A stretch of 44,488 nt of DNA from Roseateles toxinivorans. GTDB lineage: Bacteria > Pseudomonadota > Gammaproteobacteria > Burkholderiales > Burkholderiaceae_C. The stretch is taken from contig CAMDHE010000025.1 in assembly GCA_945898095.1 (NCBI GenBank), forward strand, positions 1 through 44,488, given 5' to 3'. A program made the position numbers and the translations under genes. This document shows positions 25,480 through 33,357 of the stretch, in pieces. Position 1 is the first letter of the stretch; each line of letters opens with the position of its first letter. Under the pieces are notes generated by a model. That model was given only the letters and a program-made list of their open reading frames with translations. It made no database searches and was not told where the DNA came from.

Positions 25480-26844
25480 ATGGCCTTGCGCAGCAGAATC
25501 GTTCCCCTCGTGGTGGCCAGTCCGCTGTTCTTGCAGAACGTCGACAGCTCGGCAATGGCGACGGCGCTGCCGAGTATCGCCAGCTCCTTGAATGTCGATG
25601 TGCTGCATCTGAACCTGGCGATCACGGCCTACCTCTTGAGCCTGGCAGTGTTCCTGCCGCTGAGCGGCTGGGTGGCCGAGCGTTTCGGCGCCAAGCGGGT
25701 GTTCTGCACGGCGATCGCGATGTTCTCGCTCGGCTCGGCACTCTGCGGCATGGCCGACTCGCTGGCTTCGCTGGTGCTGTACCGGATCCTGCAAGGTCTG
25801 GGCGGCGCGATGATGCTGCCTGTAGGGCGGCTGATCCTGCTGCGCAGCGTGCCGGCAACGCAGCTGATTGCCGCGATGGTCTGGTTCACCGTGCCGCCAG
25901 TGATCGGCCGCATGCTGGGCCCGCTGCTCGGTGGCGCGATCGTCACCTGGACCAGCTGGCGCTGGATCTTCCTGGTGAATATTCCCTTCGGTTTGCTCAG
26001 CATCGCGTTGGCAATGCTGTTCATCGACGACAGCAAGGAAGTCGCAAGCACCCGATCATTCGACCTCGGCGGCTTCCTGCTCTTGGCCTTCGGCCTGACC
26101 GGCATGATCGGGGCGCTTGAGGCTGCCGGCAAGGGCCTGCTGCCGAGCTGGGCGATCGGCCTGATCGGCGCGGCCGGATTGCTGGCCACGGTGATTTACT
26201 GCCGGCGCAGCAAAGCCGACCCGATCATCGACCTCTCCATCCTTTGGCATCCGACTTATCGCACTTCGATCATCGGCGGGGCGCCATTGCGCATCGCTGT
26301 CGGCGCCTCGCCTTTTCTGCTGCCCTTGATGCTGCAACTTGGTTTCGGTCTGTCCGCCCTGGACACAGGACTGCTGACCATGGCAACAGCGGTCGGCTCG
26401 CTGGCCACCCGTGCGGTGATGGTCAAGGCGATACGCCTGATCGGTTATCGCTCGCTGCTGATCACCACCGCCGCCTTGACCAGCCTGATCTACGCCAGCT
26501 ATGCCATGTTCACGGCGCAGACCCCGCATCCGCTGATGTTCGGCGTGCTGATGATCGGCGGCTTGGTCAATGCGCTGGGAATGGTGGCGCTGCAGACACT
26601 GGGCTATTCGGAAATCCCCAAACCCCTTATGAGCCATGCCTCCACCTTGGCGAGCATGGCGCAGCAGCTCTGCTTGAGCCTGGGCGTGATGTTCGGCGCC
26701 TCGCTGCTGAGCGCTGCAGTCTGGTGGCGCGGTGGCACGTCGAGCTTGATCGCTGCCGACTTTTCACCCGCCTTCGTGGCGATAGGCGCGATGACGCTGC
26801 TGTCGCTGGCGTTTTTCTTGCGCCTGAAGAAGGATGTTGAATAG
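25480..26844 (+). CDS. MFS transporter, DHA2 (EmrB/QacA-like) family
   Basis: A 454-residue polytopic membrane protein with about 12-14 hydrophobic helices. The DHA2 pattern is clear: the helix-1 motif LQNVDSSAMATALPSIA, the loop motif GWVAERFGAKRVF between helices 2 and 3, and the motif LYRILQGLGGAMMLPVGR. Members are proton-coupled exporters of drugs or metabolites. It is divergent from the ABC importer operon and upstream of the PrpD-Bug cluster. Export of a catabolic intermediate or resistance are both possible. Confidence 0.9.
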   Translation: MALRSRIVPLVVASPLFLQNVDSSAMATALPSIASSLNVDVLHLNLAITAYLLSLAVFLPLSGWVAERFGAKRVFCTAIAMFSLGSALCGMADSLASLVLYRILQGLGGAMMLPVGRLILLRSVPATQLIAAMVWFTVPPVIGRMLGPLLGGAIVTWTSWRWIFLVNIPFGLLSIALAMLFIDDSKEVASTRSFDLGGFLLLAFGLTGMIGALEAAGKGLLPSWAIGLIGAAGLLATVIYCRRSKADPIIDLSILWHPTYRTSIIGGAPLRIAVGASPFLLPLMLQLGFGLSALDTGLLTMATAVGSLATRAVMVKAIRLIGYRSLLITTAALTSLIYASYAMFTAQTPHPLMFGVLMIGGLVNALGMVALQTLGYSEIPKPLMSHASTLASMAQQLCLSLGVMFGASLLSAAVWWRGGTSSLIAADFSPAFVAIGAMTLLSLAFFLRLKKDVE

Positions 26845-26874
26845 ATAGAAATACCGGGGCTGCGTCGATTAACC

Positions 26875-26889
26875 ATAAGACAGGCTTAT
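26875..26889. promoter_or_regulatory. Candidate LysR-type regulator box (ATAAG-N5-CTTAT)
   Basis: ATAAGACAGGCTTAT is a perfect 5+5 inverted repeat with a 5-base spacer and fits the T-N11-A rule for LysR-type binding sites. It lies 132-146 nt upstream of the first gene of the 27021-36578 cluster. A LysR regulator gene sits at the other end of the cluster (36809-37690). The regulator-site link is inference. Confidence 0.45.
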
Positions 26890-27020
26890 CTAAACACAAC
26901 GCAAACCCTGTAAAGATCAGGTCCGCTGCGCCCTAACATGGCGGACTGATTTCGCGCCACCCTTCGCTGCTGCCTGGCGAATGGAATGGCAACTCGCCAA
27001 ATTCTTACCGGATCAAGCCT

Positions 27021-28388
27021 GTGTCTGAACTCGCCGTGCCAACCCTGGCCCGCTTTGCTGCCGGGCTCCGTTACGAGGACCTTCCCGATGAGGTGGTGCG
27101 GCAGGCGCGCAATTGCATCATCGACAGCGTCGGCGTCGCGGTTTACGGCTCACGCCTGCCCTGGAGCCGCATCATCGCCGCCTATGCCTTGCGCAATGGC
27201 GCGGGTGGCGCTTGCAGCCTGTTCGGCAACCCGCAGGCCAGGGTGCATGCGCCCTTCGCAGCGCTGGCCAACGGCGCTTTTTCCCATGCGTTCGAACAGG
27301 ACAGCCTACGCCGTCCGGGCGCTGCGGTTCATCCCGGCGCTTCGCTGCTGCCGGCTGCCTTGGCCGCAGCCGAAACCAGCCAGGTCAGCGGAAGACGCTT
27401 GCTGACCGCCTTTGTCGCCGGGCTGGAAGTGATGTTCAGAATCGGTGCGGCCTCGCGCCACAGCAGTGAAGCGCTGGGCTTTCACGGACCCGGCTTGACC
27501 GGCCCCTACGGCGCTGCGATTGCCAGCGGCCTGGTCCAGGGCCTGGATGCAGACCAGCTGGCTGCGGCGCTGGGCATCGCCGGCTCGCTGTCGGGCGGCT
27601 TGCTGGCTTTCACCAAGGCCGATCAGGGGGCGATGGTCAAACGGTTGCATCTGGGGCGGGCGGCGGAGTCTGGCATCCTCGCCTCGCAACTGGCCGGCGA
27701 TGGTTTCGAAGGCCCGCACAATGTGCTCGAAGGCCGCTATGGTTTTCTCGAAACCTATTGCCGCGATGCCGATCCGTCCAGGCTGACTGCCGGTCTGGGT
27801 CAGGACTGGGAAACGCTGCGCATCTGCATCAAGGCTTATCCCTGCCATATCACCGCGCATACGCCGATCCAGGCGCTGCGCCGCTTGATGACCGAGCATC
27901 GCTTCACTGCGGCCGACGTGAGCGCCTTGAGCATCAGCGGCGCGCATAAATTGATCAGCCACCATGATTTGCGCGAACCGCAGGATCTGATGCAAGCGCA
28001 ATATTCGGTGCCTTTTTGCGTCGCCCTGGCGCTGGTCCGCGACCCGGCCGATCCGCGCAGCTGGGACGATGCCGCGCTGGCCGACCCCTTGATTCGAAGC
28101 CTCTGCCGGAGGATCACGCTGCAGCCTTTTGCCGAAGGCGAAAAGCTTGACTCGGGCTGGCACACCCGCCTCGCTATCGAACTGCTCGATGGCCGGCGCC
28201 TGACTGCCGAAGGCCTGAGCTTTCGCGGCATGCCCGAAGACCCGCTCAGCGATGAAGAAATCGCTGCCAAATTCCGCTTGCTGATCGGCAATGCCGACCG
28301 GGCCAAAGCCGAGTTACTGCTCGCCGGACTGCAGCAACTCGAGGCGGCTGAAGATGTGACGATCTTTTCCGCAGCAGCTTCTCTTTAA
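27021..28388 (+). CDS. MmgE/PrpD family protein (paralog 3)
   Basis: A 455-residue MmgE/PrpD protein starting at GTG, at the point where the family N-terminus begins (LARFAAGLRYEDLPDEVV). Its signature is altered: SHAFEQDSLRRPGAAVHPGA replaces the DFDD...HPS pattern, keeping the His but not the Asp pair. The middle motif is GAMVKRLHLGRAAESG, shared with the paralog at 33358. It opens the plus-strand PrpD-Bug cluster and is followed 26 nt later by a Bug protein. Substrate unknown; altered signature suggests a different acid from paralogs 1 and 4. Confidence 0.88.
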   Translation: MSELAVPTLARFAAGLRYEDLPDEVVRQARNCIIDSVGVAVYGSRLPWSRIIAAYALRNGAGGACSLFGNPQARVHAPFAALANGAFSHAFEQDSLRRPGAAVHPGASLLPAALAAAETSQVSGRRLLTAFVAGLEVMFRIGAASRHSSEALGFHGPGLTGPYGAAIASGLVQGLDADQLAAALGIAGSLSGGLLAFTKADQGAMVKRLHLGRAAESGILASQLAGDGFEGPHNVLEGRYGFLETYCRDADPSRLTAGLGQDWETLRICIKAYPCHITAHTPIQALRRLMTEHRFTAADVSALSISGAHKLISHHDLREPQDLMQAQYSVPFCVALALVRDPADPRSWDDAALADPLIRSLCRRITLQPFAEGEKLDSGWHTRLAIELLDGRRLTAEGLSFRGMPEDPLSDEEIAAKFRLLIGNADRAKAELLLAGLQQLEAAEDVTIFSAAASL

Positions 28389-28414
28389 AACCGTAATTGA
28401 CCCAGGTAATACCG

Positions 28415-29410
28415 ATGGATATGAAAAGACGACAAATCGCCAAGCTCAGCGCCGCAATCGCGGGCGCCGCCATCCTGCCGCGCGCATTCGCGAAGCCGGA
28501 CGCAGCAGCGACTTACCCTTCGCGGCCGATCACGCTGGTGATTCCGTTCGAGGCCGGCGGCGGTACCGACATCGTCGGCCGGGTCATCGGCAACAAGCTC
28601 AGTGAAGCGCTGGGCCAGCCGGTGGTGATCGAGAACAGGGCCGGCGGCAATGGCTCGATCGGCGCCAACAAGGTGGCCAAGTCGGCGCCAGATGGCCATA
28701 CGCTGACGATGGTCACCGGCAGCCTCACGGTCAACGTGACCCTGCAGGGCAACAAGCAGCCTTACGACCTCTTGCGCGATTTTGCGCCGATCACCCAGAT
28801 CACCTCGCAGCCCTATGTGCTGGTCGCCAATCCAGCCATGCCGGTCAAGACCTTGGCCGAGCTGATCGCGTTGGCCAGGGCCAAGCCAGGGACATTGAAT
28901 TTCGGCAGCTCGGGCATCGGCGGCCTGAGCCATCTGTCGGGCGAGCTGTTCTCCCTGCTGGCCAAGATCAAGATGACCCATATTCCCTACAAGGGCGGCA
29001 GCCCGGCGATGAATGCGGTGATCGGCGGACAGATCCAGATGCTGTTTTCGACCCGCATCCAGGCCCACCCCTTCATCACCTCGGGGCAACTGCGCGCGCT
29101 GGCCGTCAGCACCGCCACCCGCTCGCCGGCTGCACCCGAACTGCCGACGATGCAGGAGGGCGGCGTACCGGGCTTCGAAGTCGCGGGCTGGTACGGCATG
29201 CTGGCGCCGGCCGGCACCCCGGCAGCGATTGTCGAGAAGCTCAACCAGGCCATCGTCACTATCCTGAAAATGCCTGAAGTGCGCGAAAGAATGGATTTCG
29301 ACGGCTCGGTCGCGGTCGGCAGCAGCTCGGCAGCCTTCGGTGCCCATCTGCGCAGCGAGGTCGAAAAATGGCGCCGGGTGATCCAAGAAGCCAACATTCC
29401 GATCGGATGA
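28415..29410 (+). CDS. Bug-type substrate-binding protein 2
   Basis: A 331-residue TctC/Bug-family periplasmic binding protein. It has a signal with twin arginines after a Lys (MKRRQIAKLSAAIAGAAIL) that could be a Tat signal, then YPSRPITLVIPFEAGGGTDIVG, PYKGGSPAMNAVIGGQIQM, and the C-terminal helix KWRRVIQEANIPIG. ATG at 28415 follows AGGTAA and is preferred to a TTG at 28397; 28421 is also possible. Its stop overlaps the next PrpD start by 4 nt (ATGA), tying the two tightly together. Ligand unknown, probably a carboxylate. Confidence 0.92.
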   Translation: MDMKRRQIAKLSAAIAGAAILPRAFAKPDAAATYPSRPITLVIPFEAGGGTDIVGRVIGNKLSEALGQPVVIENRAGGNGSIGANKVAKSAPDGHTLTMVTGSLTVNVTLQGNKQPYDLLRDFAPITQITSQPYVLVANPAMPVKTLAELIALARAKPGTLNFGSSGIGGLSHLSGELFSLLAKIKMTHIPYKGGSPAMNAVIGGQIQMLFSTRIQAHPFITSGQLRALAVSTATRSPAAPELPTMQEGGVPGFEVAGWYGMLAPAGTPAAIVEKLNQAIVTILKMPEVRERMDFDGSVAVGSSSAAFGAHLRSEVEKWRRVIQEANIPIG

Positions 29411-30816
29411 ACCCCATGCAGGATCAAACCAGAACTGCAAGCACCAGCTTCGCCATCGAGCTCGCCTCACGCAGCGCTGCGCTGCGTTGGCAAGACCTGC
29501 CAGCCGCAGCGGTCCATTGGGCCAAGGTCGGCATCCTCGACACCGTCGGCGTCACGCTGGCTGGCAGCCATGAAAGCGCCACAATCCTTGCCGCGCAAGC
29601 GCTGGAGCTGAACAGCGGGCCGAGCCTGCTGGCCGGACAGAAGCGCCGGGTCGGCAGCCTCGACGCTGCGCTGATCAACGGCACGGCCTCACACGCGCTC
29701 GACTTCGACGACTGCAACAACACCATGGGCGGTCATCCATCGGCGCCGGTGTTGTCAGCCTTGTTCGCGCTGGCCGATGAGCTGGGCAGCAAGGGCGAGG
29801 ATTTCGTCCTCGCCTATGTGGCGGGCTTCGAGGTCGAGACCAAGATCGCCCTGGCGGTCAACTTCCATCACTACACCAAGGGCTGGCATCCGACCGCCAC
29901 GCTGGGCGTCTTCGGCGCTGCCGCAGCCTGCGCCAAGTTGATGGGCCTGGATGCGCAGCAAACCGCCACCGCCCTGGCTTTGGCGGCTTCATTCGCTTCG
30001 GGCATCAAGGCCAATTTCGGCACCATGACCAAGCCGCTGCATGTCGGTCATTGCGCCCGCAACGGCCTCTATGCTGCGCGGCTGGCACGTGCCGGCTACA
30101 CCGCCAACAGCGGCAATGTGTTCGAACATGAACATGGCTTCCTCGACGTTTTCAACGGCCCCGGCACCTATGACGCCGGCCGTGCGCTGAGCGCCTGGGC
30201 AGCGCCGCTCGACATCATCACGCCGGGCATCGCGATCAAGCAATATCCCTGCTGCGGCAGCACCCACCCGGCCATCGACGCGATGCTCGATGTCGTGCGC
30301 ACGCATCAGCCGCAGGCTGCAGACATCGCCAGGATCGAGGCCTGGATCCATGGCCGCAGGCTCCAGCACACCAACCGCGCCAACCCGCAAAGCGCGCTCG
30401 ACGCCAAGTTCAGCCTGCAATATGTGCTGGCCCGCGCGGTCACCGACCGCTGTGTTGCGGTCGACCATTTCGAAGGCCAGGCTTACCTGGACCCGGCAGC
30501 GCGCGAGCTGCTGCCGCTGATTCATGTAGCGGCTTATGACGCGAGCCAGTTCCCGGACGAGAACCATTTCGGCGGCGCAGTGCGGGTCACGCTGAAGAAC
30601 GGCCAGGTCTTGACCAGCCAGGTCGACCAGCCGCTAGGCCGCACCTCGGCGAACGCCTTGCCGGCCGATTTGCTGCGGGCCAAGTTCAGGCTTTGCGCCA
30701 GCAAGGTGCTGCAGCCCGAAGCCATCACGCCGATCGTGCAGATGATTGAAACGATTGAAACCCTGGACGATATGCGCTTGCTGTCGGCCCGGATCATGCA
30801 AGCCAACTTTGACTAA
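29407..30816 (+). CDS. MmgE/PrpD family protein (paralog 4)
   Basis: A 469-residue MmgE/PrpD protein with the canonical signature SHALDFDDCNNTMGGHPSAP and the middle motif NFGTMTKPLHVGHCARNG, closely matching paralog 1 at 9119. The start at 29407 overlaps the Bug 2 stop by 4 nt (ATGA); Met at 29416 is an alternative. It is followed 10 nt later by the TcuA-like flavoprotein. A PrpD-type enzyme next to a tricarballylate dehydrogenase suggests hydration or decarboxylation of an aconitate-like product; this is inference. Confidence 0.9.
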   Translation: MNPMQDQTRTASTSFAIELASRSAALRWQDLPAAAVHWAKVGILDTVGVTLAGSHESATILAAQALELNSGPSLLAGQKRRVGSLDAALINGTASHALDFDDCNNTMGGHPSAPVLSALFALADELGSKGEDFVLAYVAGFEVETKIALAVNFHHYTKGWHPTATLGVFGAAAACAKLMGLDAQQTATALALAASFASGIKANFGTMTKPLHVGHCARNGLYAARLARAGYTANSGNVFEHEHGFLDVFNGPGTYDAGRALSAWAAPLDIITPGIAIKQYPCCGSTHPAIDAMLDVVRTHQPQAADIARIEAWIHGRRLQHTNRANPQSALDAKFSLQYVLARAVTDRCVAVDHFEGQAYLDPAARELLPLIHVAAYDASQFPDENHFGGAVRVTLKNGQVLTSQVDQPLGRTSANALPADLLRAKFRLCASKVLQPEAITPIVQMIETIETLDDMRLLSARIMQANFD

Positions 30817-30826
30817 GGAATTGACA

Positions 30827-32323
30827 GTGACTCCAGTGATACATGAATACGACGTGGTGGTGGTCGGCAAGGGCAATGCCGCCTTGTGCGCGGCGCTTGC
30901 AGCCAAGGACCATGGCTTGCGCGTCGCCATCCTCGAAGCCGCACCGGAAGAAGAGTCAGGTGGCAACAGCCGCTTTGCCGGCGGCGTGATGCGCTTCGCC
31001 TATTCGACGGTCGAAGAGCTGCAGCAAGTCACCGAGCTGAGTGAAGAAGAAATCGCCACCAGCGATTTCGGCACCAACACCACCGATGAATTCTTCGACG
31101 ATATGTTCCGTCTGACGAATTTCCGCACCGATCCGCAACTGTCTGAAATCCTCGTCACCCGCAGCCTCGAGATCATGATCTGGCTGCGTGCCAAAGGGGT
31201 GAAATTCGTGCCCAACTTCGGCCGCCAATCGGCCCTGGTGAACGGCCGGCGCAAGTTTTTCGGCCGCTTGCCGATCGAAGCCTCGGGCGGCGGCGCCGGG
31301 CTGGTGCAGTTTCTCGACAAGGCAGCGGTCAAAGCCGGCATCGACGTGCATTACCGCACCCGCGCCAAGTCGCTGATCTTCGAAGGCGAACGCGTCGTTG
31401 GCGTGCATACCAACCAGGGCGGCGTGCCGGTTGATTTCCACGCCAAATCGGTGGTGCTGGCCTGTGGCGGCTTTGAAGCCAATGCCGAAATGCGCGCGCG
31501 CTATCTGGGCCCGGGCTGGGAGCTGGCCAAGGTGCGCGGCTCACGCTTCAACCAGGGCGACGGGCTGAACATGGCCTTGGCCGCTGGTGCGGCAGCCCAT
31601 GGCAACTGGTCGGGCGCGCATGCCACCGGCTGGGACGTCAATGCTCCGGATTTCGGCGACATCAATGTCGGCGACCAGTTCCAGAAGCACAGCTATATCT
31701 TCGGCCTGCTGATCAATTCCGAGGGCAAGCGCTTCGTCGACGAAGGGCTCGATTTCCATTCCTTCACCTACGCGAAATATGGCGGTGAATTGCTCAAGCA
31801 GCCGGGCCAGTTTGCCTGGCAGGTGTTCGACGCCAAGACAGCCAAATTGCTGCGCTCCGAATACCGGATCAAGATGATGACCAAGGTCAGCGCCAACACG
31901 CTGGAAGAACTGGCAACCAAGCTCGAAGGCGTCGACCCGGCAGCTTTTTTGGAAACCGTGCATGCCTATAACGCCTCGATCAAGACCGAGATGCCGTTCG
32001 ACCACACGGTCAAGGATGGGCGCGGTACGGTCGGCATCAGCCCGGCCAAATCGAACTGGGCCCAGGCCCTTGATACCGCGCCGTTCGATGCCTACAACAC
32101 CACTTGCGGCATCACCTTCACCTTTGGTGGCCTGCGCATCAAGCCCGAGAACGGCCAGGTCGTCGACGTCCATTTCAACCCGATCCCAGGCCTGTTCTGC
32201 GCTGGTGAAATGGTCGGCGGGCTGTTCTATTTCAACTACGCCAGCGGCACCGGCCTGGTCTCGGGCGCGGTCTTCGGGCGTCTCGCCGGCGACGGTGCTG
32301 CGCTCGCTGCTACCGCCCATTGA
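30827..32323 (+). CDS. tcuA: FAD-dependent tricarballylate dehydrogenase-like flavoprotein
   Basis: A 498-residue flavoprotein of the succinate dehydrogenase/fumarate reductase flavoprotein family. The FAD-binding start YDVVVVGKGNAALCAALAA is at residues 8-26; the first-glycine motif reads GKGNAA, as in TcuA-like proteins. It continues with SGGNSRFAGG and the C-terminal FAD motif GLFCAGEMVGGLFYFNYASGTGL. TcuA oxidises tricarballylate to cis-aconitate and passes electrons to TcuB. No tcuB is visible, so the electron acceptor is encoded elsewhere or differs. GTG at 30827 is preceded by AAGGA; an ATG at 30746 would lie inside the PrpD gene. Assignment to TcuA proper is probable, not certain. Confidence 0.75.
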   Translation: MTPVIHEYDVVVVGKGNAALCAALAAKDHGLRVAILEAAPEEESGGNSRFAGGVMRFAYSTVEELQQVTELSEEEIATSDFGTNTTDEFFDDMFRLTNFRTDPQLSEILVTRSLEIMIWLRAKGVKFVPNFGRQSALVNGRRKFFGRLPIEASGGGAGLVQFLDKAAVKAGIDVHYRTRAKSLIFEGERVVGVHTNQGGVPVDFHAKSVVLACGGFEANAEMRARYLGPGWELAKVRGSRFNQGDGLNMALAAGAAAHGNWSGAHATGWDVNAPDFGDINVGDQFQKHSYIFGLLINSEGKRFVDEGLDFHSFTYAKYGGELLKQPGQFAWQVFDAKTAKLLRSEYRIKMMTKVSANTLEELATKLEGVDPAAFLETVHAYNASIKTEMPFDHTVKDGRGTVGISPAKSNWAQALDTAPFDAYNTTCGITFTFGGLRIKPENGQVVDVHFNPIPGLFCAGEMVGGLFYFNYASGTGLVSGAVFGRLAGDGAALAATAH

Positions 32324-32340
32324 ATCGACTGGAGCCCCTC

Positions 32341-33309
32341 ATGCTGACAAGAACTTTGCTCGTTGTATGCAGCGCTTTGGCAGCGCTGCTCGGAGGCGCG
32401 ACACAGGCCGCCGAGGTCTATCCGTCCAAGGCGATCCGCCTGATCGTGCCCTTTGCGCCGGGCGGCGGCAATGACAATATCGCGCGCCTGGTCGGGCAGA
32501 TGCTGGCCAAATCGATGGCTCAGCCGGTGCTGGTCGACAACCGTCCGGGTGCCGGCGGCTCATTGGGCGCTGAAATGGCGTCCAAGGCGCCGGCCGATGG
32601 CTATACGCTGTTTCTCGGCGGTGTCGGCAGCCATACGCTGAACCCCAGCATCAACCCTGCGCTGACCTATGACCCGGTGAAGGATTTCGCGCCGATTACC
32701 TGGTTGGCCTCGGCGCCGATGGTGCTCGTCGTCCATCCTTCGGTGGCAGCCAACTCGGTGCAGCAGTTGATCGACTATGCGAAGAAAAACCCCAGCAAGC
32801 TGAACTTTGCCTCGAATGGCAATGGCAGCAGTTCGCAGCTCGCCGCGGTGATGTTCAACACCATGGCCAAGACCGAGATGGTGCATATCCCCTACAAGGG
32901 TTTGTCGCCAGCGGTGACCGACTTGATCGGTGGCCAGGTACAGCTGATGTTCAGCAGCGTCGTGGCGATCCTGCCCCATATCCAGGCGGGCAAGGTCAAG
33001 GTGCTGGCGGTGACCAGCGCGCAACGAATCCAGAACCTGCCGAATATCCCGACCCTTTCTGAATCGGGCTTGACCGGTTATGAAACCAGCAGTTGGTACG
33101 GCATCCTCGCACCCGCAGGCACGCCAGCGGCGATCGTCAGCAAGCTCAATGCCGAGATCAACAAGGCGCTGCAAAACCCTGAGCTCCGCGCCAAGCTGGC
33201 CTTCGAAGGCGCCGAGCCGATCGGCAACAGCCCAGAATTCTTTGCCGCTCATATCCGCAATGAACTGGTCAGAGTCGCCGTTTTCACCAAGAACATGAAA
33301 CTGGATTGA
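32341..33309 (+). CDS. Bug-type substrate-binding protein 3
   Basis: A 322-residue TctC/Bug-family protein with a Sec signal (TRTLLVVCSALAALLGGATQAAE). The core motifs are YPSKAIRLIVPFAPGGGNDNIA, PYKGLSPAVTDLIGGQVQLMF and GTPAAIVSKLNAEIN. The C-terminal helix (LVRVAVFTKNMKLD) departs from the KWxxVI pattern of Bug 1 and 2. ATG at 32341 with GGAG upstream is chosen over a TTG at 32320. It is 17 nt after the TcuA-like gene; Salmonella pairs TcuA with a different transporter (TcuC), so the association here is a variant. No TctAB membrane genes are nearby. Confidence 0.92.
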   Translation: MLTRTLLVVCSALAALLGGATQAAEVYPSKAIRLIVPFAPGGGNDNIARLVGQMLAKSMAQPVLVDNRPGAGGSLGAEMASKAPADGYTLFLGGVGSHTLNPSINPALTYDPVKDFAPITWLASAPMVLVVHPSVAANSVQQLIDYAKKNPSKLNFASNGNGSSSQLAAVMFNTMAKTEMVHIPYKGLSPAVTDLIGGQVQLMFSSVVAILPHIQAGKVKVLAVTSAQRIQNLPNIPTLSESGLTGYETSSWYGILAPAGTPAAIVSKLNAEINKALQNPELRAKLAFEGAEPIGNSPEFFAAHIRNELVRVAVFTKNMKLD

Positions 33310-33310
33310 T

Positions 33311-33356
33311 CCCAGCCCCCAGTCCCGACTCCCCACTTCCCATCCCCAGGATCCCC
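33311..33356. other. C-run tract with quadruplex potential between Bug 3 and PrpD 5
   Basis: The gap is made of repeated C runs (CCC or longer) separated by 2-6 bases, giving seven G runs on the minus strand with loops short enough for a G-quadruplex. The sequence has a rough repeat of C3-4 plus 3-4 other bases. AGGA near its right end serves as the ribosome binding site of the next gene. Confidence 0.5.
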
Positions 33357-33357
33357 G

